From NCBI GenBank assembly GCA_019247515.1, contig JAFAOS010000570.1, forward strand, positions 1 to 64,000: a DNA stretch of 64,000 nt. Reading direction: 5' to 3'. Each line of letters opens with the position of its first letter. Within the stretch, counting starts at the first letter, position 1. Below are positions 49,778-58,102 of this stretch, in pieces. The translations under genes and the position numbers were made by a program. Source of the DNA: Chloroflexota bacterium (GTDB taxonomy: Bacteria; Chloroflexota; UBA6077; CF-72). Under the pieces are notes generated by a model that worked only from the letters and a program-made list of their open reading frames with translations, was not told the DNA's origin and searched no databases.

Positions 49778-50488
49778 GTGTTGTTAGAACCCGTCAAACG
49801 CAGCCGGATTTATGAGCACATCGTCGAACAGATCCGCGCGCTGATCCGCGAAGGCCGTTGGGCGCCAGGCGACCAGATTCCGCCAGAGCGCGAGCTGGCC
49901 GAACGATTCAAGGTCAGTCGTACGTCGGTGCGAGAGGCGCTGCGCGCGCTCGAGATGCAGGGCGTCATCGACAGCCGACAGGGCGGCGGAACGTTCGTCC
50001 GCACCGCCGACACCGAAGCGCTGGTGCCGCCGCTGGCCGCGGCCATCCTGCGCGGGCGGCGAGAGCTGGCCGAGGTGCTCGAAGTGCGTGAGCTGATCGA
50101 GCCGGGGATTGCCCGACGCGCGGCGGAGCGAGCCACCGACGAACACATTTCGGAGTTGGAGACGCTACTGCAGCGCCAGCGCGAATGCATTGCCCAAAAT
50201 CGCTCGTTTGTCGACGAGGACACCGCGTTTCACTACACGCTGGCCCGCGCGGCCGACAATCACATCCTGTTGCGTTTACATAATGTGATCCTTGACGTGC
50301 TCCGCGAATCGCGGCAGAGCTACCTGCACGTGCCCGACCGACCACAGACGAGCTTGCGCGGGCACGAGGCGATTCTCGGCGCGGTGAAGGCGCAGGATGG
50401 CGAGGCGGCGTACCAGGCGTCGCTAGAGCACATTACCGAGGTACGCGACGGCATTCTTCGCGCCCTGGAGGGACCCGCGACGGCTTAG
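49778..50488 (+). CDS. FadR-family (GntR) transcriptional regulator
   Basis: The 236-residue protein has a winged helix-turn-helix (IREGRWAPGDQIPPERELAERF, then VSRTSVREALRALEMQG) and an all-helical FCD effector domain (VLEVRELIEPGIARRAAERAT, with metal-type His in FHYTLARAADN and the RGHEAILGAV segment). A GTG at 49778 gives the typical family length; a TTG at 49751 with an adjacent GGAG is an alternative. It is convergent with the crotonase genes and may control them or the oxidoreductase operon beyond. Confidence 0.85.
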   Translation: MLLEPVKRSRIYEHIVEQIRALIREGRWAPGDQIPPERELAERFKVSRTSVREALRALEMQGVIDSRQGGGTFVRTADTEALVPPLAAAILRGRRELAEVLEVRELIEPGIARRAAERATDEHISELETLLQRQRECIAQNRSFVDEDTAFHYTLARAADNHILLRLHNVILDVLRESRQSYLHVPDRPQTSLRGHEAILGAVKAQDGEAAYQASLEHITEVRDGILRALEGPATA

Positions 50489-50489
50489 G

Positions 50490-51266
50490 TCAGGCGTTGA
50501 ACCGTGGCGCGCGCTTCTCGCGGAACGCGGCCACGCCTTCGGCGAAGTTGGCGTCGCGCGCGGCGATGGTCTGGTACTGAGCTTCGAGCTCGAGCACGCG
50601 CTCGAGCGGCAGCTCGTGGGTCTGGCTCACGGCGCGCTTCATGAGCGCGATGGCCTTGCGCGGACCGCGCGCCAGACGGGCGGCCAACGCCTGCGTCTCG
50701 CCAAGGAGCTGTTCGTCCGGAAGCACCCGGTTCAGCATGCCGATGTCGCAGGCTTCGGCGGCTGAGAGCGGGTCGCCCGTCCAGGCCAGCTCCAACGTCT
50801 TGCCCGGCCCAATCAGGCGGGGCAGGAAGTACAGCATTCCGGCGTCGGGTACCAGGCCGATGCGCACGAATGCCACCACCACGCGCGCCGACTCGGCCGC
50901 GAAGCGCAGGTCGCAGGCCAGCGCCAGGCTCAGGCCTGCCCCCGCGGCGACGCCGTTGATCGCGGCCAGCACGGGTTTGTCGAGTGCGTGCAGGCGCGTA
51001 ACCACCGGGATGTAGCGCGACCGCAGCGCGTCGCCGACGTCTGTCATCGCATCGTCTGGCCCAGACTGAGTCAGGTCGGCGCCAGCGCTGAACCCGCGAC
51101 CGGCGCCAGTCAGGACCAGCGCGTGCACCGCGTCGTCACGCTCGGCGGCACGCAGGGCCTGCAGCAGCTCGGACATCATCTGGTCCGAGAGCGCGTTCAG
51201 CTTGTCGGGCTGGTTGAGCGTGAGCGTCTGGACCCCCTCGGCGAGATGGGTCAGCACCTGGGGCAT
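50490..51266 (-). CDS. Enoyl-CoA hydratase/isomerase (PaaG-like)
   Basis: The 258-residue crotonase has the first oxyanion block GRGFSAGADL and the second GVAAGAGLSLALACD. The IGLVPDAGMLYFLPR segment places a single Asp where hydratases have a Glu; PaaG-type 1,2-epoxyphenylacetyl-CoA isomerases have this. It lies 2 bp after the stop of another crotonase gene. A fatty acid or aromatic-CoA isomerisation is likely. Confidence 0.85.
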   Translation of the reverse strand: MPQVLTHLAEGVQTLTLNQPDKLNALSDQMMSELLQALRAAERDDAVHALVLTGAGRGFSAGADLTQSGPDDAMTDVGDALRSRYIPVVTRLHALDKPVLAAINGVAAGAGLSLALACDLRFAAESARVVVAFVRIGLVPDAGMLYFLPRLIGPGKTLELAWTGDPLSAAEACDIGMLNRVLPDEQLLGETQALAARLARGPRKAIALMKRAVSQTHELPLERVLELEAQYQTIAARDANFAEGVAAFREKRAPRFNA

Positions 51267-51268
51267 CG

Positions 51269-52045
51269 TCAACGGCCCTCGTAGCTTGGCTGGCGCTTGT
51301 CAATGAACGCGTGCATGCCCTCGTGGGCGTCCCGCGTGGCGAACAGAAGGTAAAAGGCCTTGCGCTCGAGGTCGATGCCGTCGTCGACACGGCCTTCGAA
51401 CGCGCGGGTGATGGACTCTTTGGCCATCCGCACCGAGATGGGCGGCCGTTTGGCGAGCTCCTTGCCGAGCCTGACCGCCTCGTCGACGATGAGCTCCGTG
51501 GCCACGACGCGGGCCACCAGCCCGCGCTGGAGAGCTTCTTCCGCGCCCAGCATGCGACCAGTGAGCACCAGGTCCATGGCGAGCGCTTTGCCGAGAGTGC
51601 GGGTCAGACGCTGGGTGCCGCCCGCGCCCGGAATCAGGCCGATATTGATTTCGGGCTGGCCGAAGCGCGCGTTTTCGGCGGCGACGACGATGTCGCACAG
51701 CATGGCCAGCTCGCAGCCGCCGCCGAGCGCGTAGCCGGCGACCGCGGCGATGAGCGGTTTGCCGATCTTCTTGACCCTGTCCCACATGCCGATCGTGTCG
51801 CGCACGAGCATGTCGACCGGGGTGGCTTCGGCCATCTCCTTGATATCGGCGCCTGCGGCGAAGACGGACGGGCCACCGGTGAGGACGATGGCGCGGAGCC
51901 CGGGGTCCGCGTCGTGAGCTTCGAGCGCGGCGACCATTTCACGAAGGAGCGGGCCCGCGAGGGCATTGAGCTGGCGGGGACGGTTGAGGGTGACGATGCC
52001 GACGGGGCCGTCTGAGGTGGACAGCACGTGCTCGTAGTCGGGCAT
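51269..52045 (-). CDS. Enoyl-CoA hydratase (crotonase)
   Basis: The 258-residue crotonase has both catalytic glutamates in the expected blocks: CELAMLCDIV and ARFGQPEINIGLIPGAGGTQR. This makes a true hydratase plausible. The start at 52045 (PDYEHVLSTSDGP) fits the family; an ATG at 52057 adds four residues. It heads the two-gene minus-strand crotonase operon. It is divergent from the oxidoreductase operon, with about 170 bp between. Confidence 0.87.
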   Translation of the reverse strand: MPDYEHVLSTSDGPVGIVTLNRPRQLNALAGPLLREMVAALEAHDADPGLRAIVLTGGPSVFAAGADIKEMAEATPVDMLVRDTIGMWDRVKKIGKPLIAAVAGYALGGGCELAMLCDIVVAAENARFGQPEINIGLIPGAGGTQRLTRTLGKALAMDLVLTGRMLGAEEALQRGLVARVVATELIVDEAVRLGKELAKRPPISVRMAKESITRAFEGRVDDGIDLERKAFYLLFATRDAHEGMHAFIDKRQPSYEGR

Positions 52046-52217
52046 GCATGCCAGCATACGCGGGTGCGGCTCGCGCCTTTTGGGGCCGACGGCTCGGGCC
52101 GTGTCGGTGGGTAGGGGAGACCCCTACGACCCACACCGGCTTGACACTGTTCCCGACCAACCCCGAATATTGGTCAGACCATTCAGCCATTTTTCAAAGT
52201 GTGAGGTGACGCAGCGT

Positions 52218-53441
52218 ATGCACCAGACCAGTTCGGCTTCCTGGTCTGTCGAGGTCGTCTACCGCGGCATTTTCCAGAAGCGCCTCGCCAATCGCATCTC
52301 GCGCGGCGTCGTCCTCGGCGCGCGCCGAGAAGGTAAGGTCGGCACCGCCTTCGCCCGCTACGGCGACTCGCCCGAGCGCAACGGCATCCCTTCCAAGAAT
52401 TTCGCCGTCGTCGCCACCGACGAGGTCCAGCTCGAGTCGTCCCTGGCCCGCTACGAGCCCGAGAGTGTCGACATCTCGATCGTCGTCGACGACACCATGT
52501 GCAAGGGCGTCGAGTCCTGGGCCTGGTATGGCGTTCAGCCCATCAACAAGCTCGTGGTGCCGGGCGGCTTCCTGCTCGTCACCTCCGACAAGCAGCCCGA
52601 AGAGCTGCTCAAGGCGATCAAGACCAAGCCGTACGACTACACCCTGATCGTCGTCCCGAGTCCCGTGCACGCCGGCGTCTTCGCGCCCGAAGGTTCGGCC
52701 AGCTTCGCCGGACTGTGGGTCGATAACGACGACAACACCGACTACAACTGCCTGGCCGCCGTAGCACGGGTCGCGCCGCAAGTCATGTCCATCGACTCGG
52801 TGCTGGCCATTGTCCGCGAGCGGACCCACGACGACGCGCGCGTCGACATGGTCAAGGCCACGTACGACCAGTTGCAGCCATACACCGTCAAAGCCGGCGA
52901 GGGCAGCTCGGTCTCCTTCGAGGAGTACCGCAAGCCGGGCTGGATGCAGATGCGTGAAGGCATCATCGTCGAGGCCCAGCAGGTCGGCACGCGCAACCCG
53001 CTGTACAAGAAGTGGAGCACGCGCACACGGCGACCGCTCGTCAACTTCGACACCTGCATCAAGTGCACCCAGTGCTGGCTGCAGTGCCCGGACGAGTGCT
53101 TCGAGGTCACCCCTGAGGGTACCTATGAAGTCATCTACGAGGCGTGCATCGGCTGCTCGGTGTGCGAAGAAGTCTGCCCGGTGCCGGACTGCATCGCGAT
53201 GGTCAACGAGCTCGAGTTCGATGACAACGACAGCCTGTACACGCTGTACAAGCAGGATCCCGAGGCGTACCGACAACTGCTGCAGAAGCACAACATCCCG
53301 CTGCACCCCGAGCTGATCGAGAAGGCAAAGAAGACGCCCGCGGTCCACGACGTGCAGGAGAGGAAATGGCCGGTCGCCCCGACGTCGGAGCCAGCCTCCG
53401 CGGCCGGTGGACCGGTCCCCCTGGCGGGAGGTGAAGAGTAA
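52218..53441 (+). CDS. 2-oxoacid:ferredoxin oxidoreductase, fused gamma-delta subunit (candidate oxalate oxidoreductase)
   Basis: The 407-residue protein fuses a POR gamma domain (residues 1-265) to a delta 2x[4Fe-4S] ferredoxin module. Cluster ligands are Cys280/283/286/290 and Cys310/313/316/320. The classical GRGGQG of gamma subunits is absent (ISRGVVLGARREGK stands there). A C-terminal tail of about 75 residues follows the ferredoxin. Such gamma-delta fusions occur in oxalate oxidoreductase. GAGGTGA supports the ATG at 52218. It is followed after 2 bp by the alpha subunit gene. Confidence 0.82.
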   Translation: MHQTSSASWSVEVVYRGIFQKRLANRISRGVVLGARREGKVGTAFARYGDSPERNGIPSKNFAVVATDEVQLESSLARYEPESVDISIVVDDTMCKGVESWAWYGVQPINKLVVPGGFLLVTSDKQPEELLKAIKTKPYDYTLIVVPSPVHAGVFAPEGSASFAGLWVDNDDNTDYNCLAAVARVAPQVMSIDSVLAIVRERTHDDARVDMVKATYDQLQPYTVKAGEGSSVSFEEYRKPGWMQMREGIIVEAQQVGTRNPLYKKWSTRTRRPLVNFDTCIKCTQCWLQCPDECFEVTPEGTYEVIYEACIGCSVCEEVCPVPDCIAMVNELEFDDNDSLYTLYKQDPEAYRQLLQKHNIPLHPELIEKAKKTPAVHDVQERKWPVAPTSEPASAAGGPVPLAGGEE

Positions 53442-53443
53442 GG

Positions 53444-54676
53444 ATGGCTATTGCGACTCAACCGGGCGCCACGACGGGTGCGCTCCAGGGCGAGGAAGAG
53501 CTCCTCGTCACGGGCTCCGAAGCCATCGCCCACGCGCTACGGCTGGCTGATGTAGACATCGTGGCCGCCTATCCGATCCGGCCGTACGACGCCGTCATGC
53601 AGGCGGTGGCGGGCATGATCGCCAACGGGCAGATGGACTGTGAATACATCGTCGCGGAAGGCGAGCACTCGCAGTTCGAGCTTGTCAAGCACGCCAGCGC
53701 GGTTGGCGCCCGCTCGTTTGTCGGCTCGTCGGGCGTCGGCTGGTTCTACGCGTTCGAGGCCATCGCCGTGACGGCCGGGCTGCGCCTGCCGGTGGTCGCC
53801 AACGTGGGCAACCGCGCGCTGGACGATCCGGGCGCCTTTGGCGTCGAGCACAACGACGCGCTGGCCGTGCGCGACCTCGGCTGGTTGATGACCTGGGTCG
53901 AGACCGGTCAGGAGGCCTTCGACGCGGCGCTGATCGCCTACAAGGTTGCCGAAGACCCGCGGGTGATGCTGCCGTGCGCGGTGAGCACCGACGGCGCGTT
54001 TCTGACCCATTCGCAGCACCTGGTCAAGATCCCGCCGAAGCCCATCGTCGACCAGTACCTGCCGGCCTACAACCTCGGCGATCGCCTGTTCCATCCAGAT
54101 AACCCGATCACGATCGCCCCGCAGGTCGACCAGGACTGGCTCACCGAGATTCGCAAGCAGAACGACGCTGCCATGCGCCGCGCGCCCGACGTCATCCGCG
54201 ACGCGTACCGCGAGTACTACGAGCTGACAGGCCGCCAGAAAGAGCCGTTCATGGAGACGTACATGACCGACGACGCGGACTTTGTCCTCGTCGGTCAGGG
54301 CACGATCGCCATGCCGGGCCGCGTGATCGTCCGCCGCCTGCGCGAGCAGGGTCACAAGGTGGGCTTCGCCCGACTGAAGTGGTTCCGTCCGTTCCCAGCC
54401 GACGAGATCGTCGAACGACTGAGCGGCTTCAAGTCGGTGGGCATCATCGATCGCGACTACAGCTTCGGCTCGCCGCATCACGGCGGCGTGCTGTTCACCG
54501 AGATCCGCGCCGCCTTCTACGACAGCCCGAAGCGACCGGCGATGATCAACATCATCGGCGGGTTGGGTGGCCGCGAGTTCACCGCCGCCGATGGCCAGGA
54601 AATGTTTACCCTGATGCAAAAGGCCGCCGCCGGCGATTTGACAACCAACGTTCACTGGATCGGCGTTCGGGAGTAA
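53444..54676 (+). CDS. 2-oxoacid:ferredoxin oxidoreductase, alpha subunit with oxalate-oxidoreductase residues
   Basis: The 410-residue subunit has the pyrimidine-binding TPP domain (residues 20-200) and the transketolase C-terminal-like domain. The canonical YPITP motif reads YPIRP (Arg46). Further residues are Arg124 and Asp127 (NRALDDP) and Phe132. From memory, Moorella thermoacetica oxalate oxidoreductase has Arg31, Arg109, Asp112 and Phe117 in its active site. The offset is 15 in all four cases. Canonical pyruvate enzymes have Thr and no equivalent Asp. This supports oxalate (a small dicarboxylate) as substrate. The gene is tightly packed between the gamma-delta and beta genes. Confidence 0.85.
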   Translation: MAIATQPGATTGALQGEEELLVTGSEAIAHALRLADVDIVAAYPIRPYDAVMQAVAGMIANGQMDCEYIVAEGEHSQFELVKHASAVGARSFVGSSGVGWFYAFEAIAVTAGLRLPVVANVGNRALDDPGAFGVEHNDALAVRDLGWLMTWVETGQEAFDAALIAYKVAEDPRVMLPCAVSTDGAFLTHSQHLVKIPPKPIVDQYLPAYNLGDRLFHPDNPITIAPQVDQDWLTEIRKQNDAAMRRAPDVIRDAYREYYELTGRQKEPFMETYMTDDADFVLVGQGTIAMPGRVIVRRLREQGHKVGFARLKWFRPFPADEIVERLSGFKSVGIIDRDYSFGSPHHGGVLFTEIRAAFYDSPKRPAMINIIGGLGGREFTAADGQEMFTLMQKAAAGDLTTNVHWIGVRE

Positions 54677-54684
54677 GACGCGCT

Positions 54685-55761
54685 ATGAGCCTCACCGTTA
54701 CCCCAGCATCCGAGCTGGTCGACCTCAGCTCGATCAAGACCGTCAAGCAGGTTCCGTACACCGAGTACTTCGTCTCGGGCCACCGCACCTGCCAGGGCTG
54801 CGAAAGCGCGCTGGTCATGCGCTACATCGCCAAGGCCGCCGGGCCGCGAACCATCGTGCTCGGTTCGACCGGCTGCATGTACGTGGCCAACACCAGCTAC
54901 TACACCACGCCATGGGTCGTGCCGTGGATGCACACCCAGCTGGGAGCCGCCGGCTCGGCGGCGCTGGGCGCCTCGGCTGGCCTGAAGGTGCTCATGCGCA
55001 AGGGCAAGCTCAAGGACGAGCCGATCAACGTCATCGCCTTCTGCGGCGACGGCGGCGGCGCGGACATGGGTCTCTCGGCGATCTCGGCCGCGCTGACGCA
55101 CGCCGAGTACCGCTTCCTGGTGGTCCTGTACGACAACGAGTCCTATGCGAATACCGACATCCAGCTGTCGGGGTCGACTCCCTATGGCGCGGTGACGACC
55201 TTCTCGCCGTCGGGCAAGCACAAGCGGATCATGCACACGCGCTGGAAGAAGAACACGCCGGGTGCGCTGGTCGCCGGGCATCCTGACGCGGCGTACATTG
55301 CGACCGCCGACGCGGCGTACGGCGTGGACTTCATGAACAAGGTGCGCAAGGGGCTGGCCGCCGGTGGCCCGGCGTTCATCCACGTGCTCGATCCGTGTCC
55401 GAAGGGCTGGCACTACGACCCGCAGCTGTCGCACGAGCTTGGCAAGCTGGCCGTCGAGACGGGGATCTGGTCACTGTGGGAGATGGAGGACCACACCGTC
55501 AAGCTGAACGGCACGACGCGGGCGATTGCCTCGGGCCGCGCGCGGCGCAAGCCGGTGCGGGAGTATCTTGCCCAGCAGGGTCGTTTCGCGCACTTTACGG
55601 ACGAGGACTACGACCTGTTCCAGCGCCGCGTGGACGAGCAGTGGACGAACTGGCTCATCCCAGGCGTGGTGTCGTTCGGGCTCGAGGCGGGCACGCCGCT
55701 CAATCTCGGGACGACGCCGACGGCGAAAGCCGCCCCGCAGGCGGTGGAGGAGACGGCCTAG
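54685..55761 (+). CDS. 2-oxoacid:ferredoxin oxidoreductase, beta (TPP-binding) subunit
   Basis: The 358-residue TPP-binding subunit has HRTCQGCES (Cys36, Cys39), TGCMYV (Cys64) and DPCPKGW (Cys239) as the four ligands of its [4Fe-4S] cluster. The TPP motif is FCGDGGGADMG, then DNESYANTD. The product releases CO2 and reduces ferredoxin. It is 8 bp after the alpha stop and completes a three-gene operon (gamma-delta, alpha, beta). The C-terminal 25 residues are Ala/Pro/Thr-rich. Confidence 0.88.
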   Translation: MSLTVTPASELVDLSSIKTVKQVPYTEYFVSGHRTCQGCESALVMRYIAKAAGPRTIVLGSTGCMYVANTSYYTTPWVVPWMHTQLGAAGSAALGASAGLKVLMRKGKLKDEPINVIAFCGDGGGADMGLSAISAALTHAEYRFLVVLYDNESYANTDIQLSGSTPYGAVTTFSPSGKHKRIMHTRWKKNTPGALVAGHPDAAYIATADAAYGVDFMNKVRKGLAAGGPAFIHVLDPCPKGWHYDPQLSHELGKLAVETGIWSLWEMEDHTVKLNGTTRAIASGRARRKPVREYLAQQGRFAHFTDEDYDLFQRRVDEQWTNWLIPGVVSFGLEAGTPLNLGTTPTAKAAPQAVEETA

Positions 55762-55773
55762 CGCCGCGAACCG

Positions 55774-56961
55774 TCAGTCAGGGCGCGTGAGGCGCTCGAC
55801 CTCGGCCCCGGTGTAGCCGAGCTCACCCAGGACTTCCGCGGTGTGCTCGCCCAACAATGGCGGCGGGCAGCGCACCTCGGGATTTGTCTCGGACATGCGG
55901 TACGGAAAGCCCGTGGTGCGCAGGTCGGGCACCTTCGGGTGGGGCGTGGGCACCGCCATACCGAGGTGCTGACTCTGAGGATCGGCGAAGACCTGGGCCA
56001 GGTCGTACACGGGGCCGACCGGCACCTCGGCCGCCTCCAGACGCTGAATGACCTCGGCCTGGGTCAGCTCCATGAGGCGGGCCTCGATCAGCGCGCTCAA
56101 TTCGGCGCGGTTGGTCACCCGGTCCGGGTTCGTGCCGAAGCGCGCATCAGAAAGCAGAGCGGTCAGATCCAGGGCGCGGCAGAAACGCTGCCACATCGGC
56201 TCGTTGGCGGCCGCCACGTTCACGTAGCCGTCCGCGGTGCGGAACATCTCATACGGCGCAATGCTGGCGTGGCGATTGCCGATCCGCGACGGCGCGCTGT
56301 CGGTGGCAAAGTAGCGACCTGCCTGGTAGGTCAGCAGCGCCACCTGGCCGCCAAGCATCGACGTATCGATCAGCTGACCACGCCGCTCGGGATCCCGTTC
56401 GCGCCAGAACAAGGCCGAGGCGACGGCATAGGCGGCGAACATGCCGGCGGTGATGTCGGCGATCGGCACACCGACGCGCGTCGGCCCGCCGTCGGCCTCG
56501 CCCGACAGGTACTGGATGCCGCCCATGCCTTGCAGGATGGCGTCGTAGGCCGGCTGGCGCGCGCGCGGGCCGGTCTGGCCAAAGCCCGAGACGGAGCAGT
56601 ACACCAGCGACGGATTCAGTTGATGCGCATCGTCGTACGCGAGGCCAAGACGCTCCATCGTGCCTGGTCGAAAGTTCTCTACCAGAACATCGGCTGACTG
56701 AATCAAACGTTTGAGAACGTCGACGCCGTCGGCCGACTTGAGGTCGAGCGTCGCGCTGCGCTTGTTGCGATTGACGCTCATGAAGTAGCTGCTTTCGCCG
56801 GCGACGAACGGCGGTCCCCACTGCCGCGTTTCGTCGCCGCTGCCGGGCAGCTCGATCTTGATCACGTCGGCGCCCATGTCGCCGAGCAGCAGCGAGCAGT
56901 ACGGACCCGCCAGCGCACGGGTCAGGTCGACAACACGGGTGCCGGAGAGCGGGCCAGCCAT
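55774..56961 (-). CDS. Class III CoA-transferase (CaiB/BaiF)
   Basis: The 395-residue class III CoA-transferase has GTRVVDLTRALAGPY, LGDMGADVIKIE and the putative catalytic Asp in VGVPIADITAGM. The Gly-rich loop that helps define formyl-CoA:oxalate CoA-transferase is not visible, so the acids exchanged cannot be named. Its 3' end faces the oxidoreductase operon (12 bp between stops). Formyl-CoA:oxalate transferases are in this family, hence the interest. It is divergent from the uracil-DNA glycosylase. Confidence 0.85.
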   Translation of the reverse strand: MAGPLSGTRVVDLTRALAGPYCSLLLGDMGADVIKIELPGSGDETRQWGPPFVAGESSYFMSVNRNKRSATLDLKSADGVDVLKRLIQSADVLVENFRPGTMERLGLAYDDAHQLNPSLVYCSVSGFGQTGPRARQPAYDAILQGMGGIQYLSGEADGGPTRVGVPIADITAGMFAAYAVASALFWRERDPERRGQLIDTSMLGGQVALLTYQAGRYFATDSAPSRIGNRHASIAPYEMFRTADGYVNVAAANEPMWQRFCRALDLTALLSDARFGTNPDRVTNRAELSALIEARLMELTQAEVIQRLEAAEVPVGPVYDLAQVFADPQSQHLGMAVPTPHPKVPDLRTTGFPYRMSETNPEVRCPPPLLGEHTAEVLGELGYTGAEVERLTRPD

Positions 56962-56989
56962 AGCCAACCACGGTACACTGCGCGGCCAG

Positions 56990-57628
56990 ATGGGCGATTC
57001 GCTGGAGCGCATTGGCGCCGACGTCCGCGCCTGTCGCGCGTGCAAGCTGTGTGAACGACGCAGCGTGGGCGTGCCGGGCGAGGGCAGCCCAACCGCCGAG
57101 ATCCTGTTCATCGGCGAAGGCCCCGGCTTCCACGAAGACCAGCAGGGCCGGCCGTTTGTCGGCGCCGCGGGCCAGCTGCTCACCGAGATGCTCGGCGTGA
57201 TCAATTTGCGCCGCCAGGACGTGTTCATCACCAACGTGGTGCGCTGCCGGCCGCCCGGCAACCGCGACCCGCTGCCAGATGAGCTCGAGGCCTGCGACGC
57301 GTACACCCAGCGGCAGATCGCGGTGCTCGCGCCGCAACTGATCGTGACCCTCGGTCGTTATTCCATGGCGCGGTTCATCGGGCTGGGGTCGATGCGCGAC
57401 CTGCACGGCCGCACCCGCGAGTGGAATGGCATCACGTGTCTGGCGATGTACCACCCGGCGTTCATCTTGCGGACGCCGACCGTCGAGATGAAACGCATCT
57501 ACGCGGACGACTTTCGCAAGATCCCGGTATTGCTCGACGCCGCGCGCAAGAAGCAGATGGCGCTCGCGGCAACGGCGAGCGCGGCCGAGGCGCGGGCGGC
57601 GCCGCTGGACCAGTTGCCTCTCTTCTGA
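56990..57628 (+). CDS. Family 4 uracil-DNA glycosylase
   Basis: The 212-residue 4Fe-4S UDG removes uracil from DNA. The cluster cysteines are in CRACKLC and in VVRCRPPGN with a further Cys after about 15 residues (ELEAC). Motif A is GEGPGFHED and motif B is YHPAFIL. The short acidic-hydrophobic tail (PLDQLPLF) resembles a clamp-binding peptide. The ATG at 56990 fits the family N-terminus. Confidence 0.92.
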   Translation: MGDSLERIGADVRACRACKLCERRSVGVPGEGSPTAEILFIGEGPGFHEDQQGRPFVGAAGQLLTEMLGVINLRRQDVFITNVVRCRPPGNRDPLPDELEACDAYTQRQIAVLAPQLIVTLGRYSMARFIGLGSMRDLHGRTREWNGITCLAMYHPAFILRTPTVEMKRIYADDFRKIPVLLDAARKKQMALAATASAAEARAAPLDQLPLF

Positions 57629-57637
57629 GGCCAACCC

Positions 57638-58102
57638 ATGTCGATCACGTTTTCGGCTGAGGTGGATCGACGTATCGAAGCCTTCGCGCTGACGGCAATG
57701 TTCCTCGCGGCGATCGCGGGCGTGGTCGTCTTCTTCCCACCCGAAGGGCGAGTGCTGGTGCCAGTCCACGACGGCCTGGACAGACTCTTTGGACGCGCCA
57801 TGTTCGTCATACCCCTCGGGCTGGTGCTGGTCGCCATGCTGGGGTTTTTGCGGCTTGCCAGGCCTACGTTTGCGCTGCCCAGGCGCCGACTGATCGGTCT
57901 CGGCCTGATCACAATCGCCCTGCTGCCCGCCGAGGATTTGCTGGGTCAGTCGACGGGTCTGGTCGGCGAGTGGTTCACTGGCGTGCTGATCGACATTGTG
58001 GGCGGCCCCGCGGCGGTGGCGCTGACCCTGGCATTCGTGCTGCTGGGCGCCGCCCTCGCATTCAACCTCAAACCCTCACGATTGCCCCTTGCAGCGCGTT
58101 AG
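57638..58102 (+). CDS. Four-helix membrane protein, FtsK N-terminus-like
   Basis: The 154-residue protein has four predicted helices (AFALTAMFLAAIAGVVVF; AMFVIPLGLVLVAMLGFL; LIGLGLITIALLPAEDLL; AAVALTLAFVLLGAALAF). The spacing and GGLVGEW-type loop resemble the FtsK 4TM domain, but no motor domain follows. It overlaps the next gene by 14 bp. Function is unknown. Confidence 0.6.
   Translation: MSITFSAEVDRRIEAFALTAMFLAAIAGVVVFFPPEGRVLVPVHDGLDRLFGRAMFVIPLGLVLVAMLGFLRLARPTFALPRRRLIGLGLITIALLPAEDLLGQSTGLVGEWFTGVLIDIVGGPAAVALTLAFVLLGAALAFNLKPSRLPLAAR

Noticed and set aside
55774-56961. Naming the CoA-transferase as formyl-CoA:oxalate CoA-transferase
   Set aside because: The glycine-rich loop associated with that enzyme is not visible; only the general class III signature is supported.
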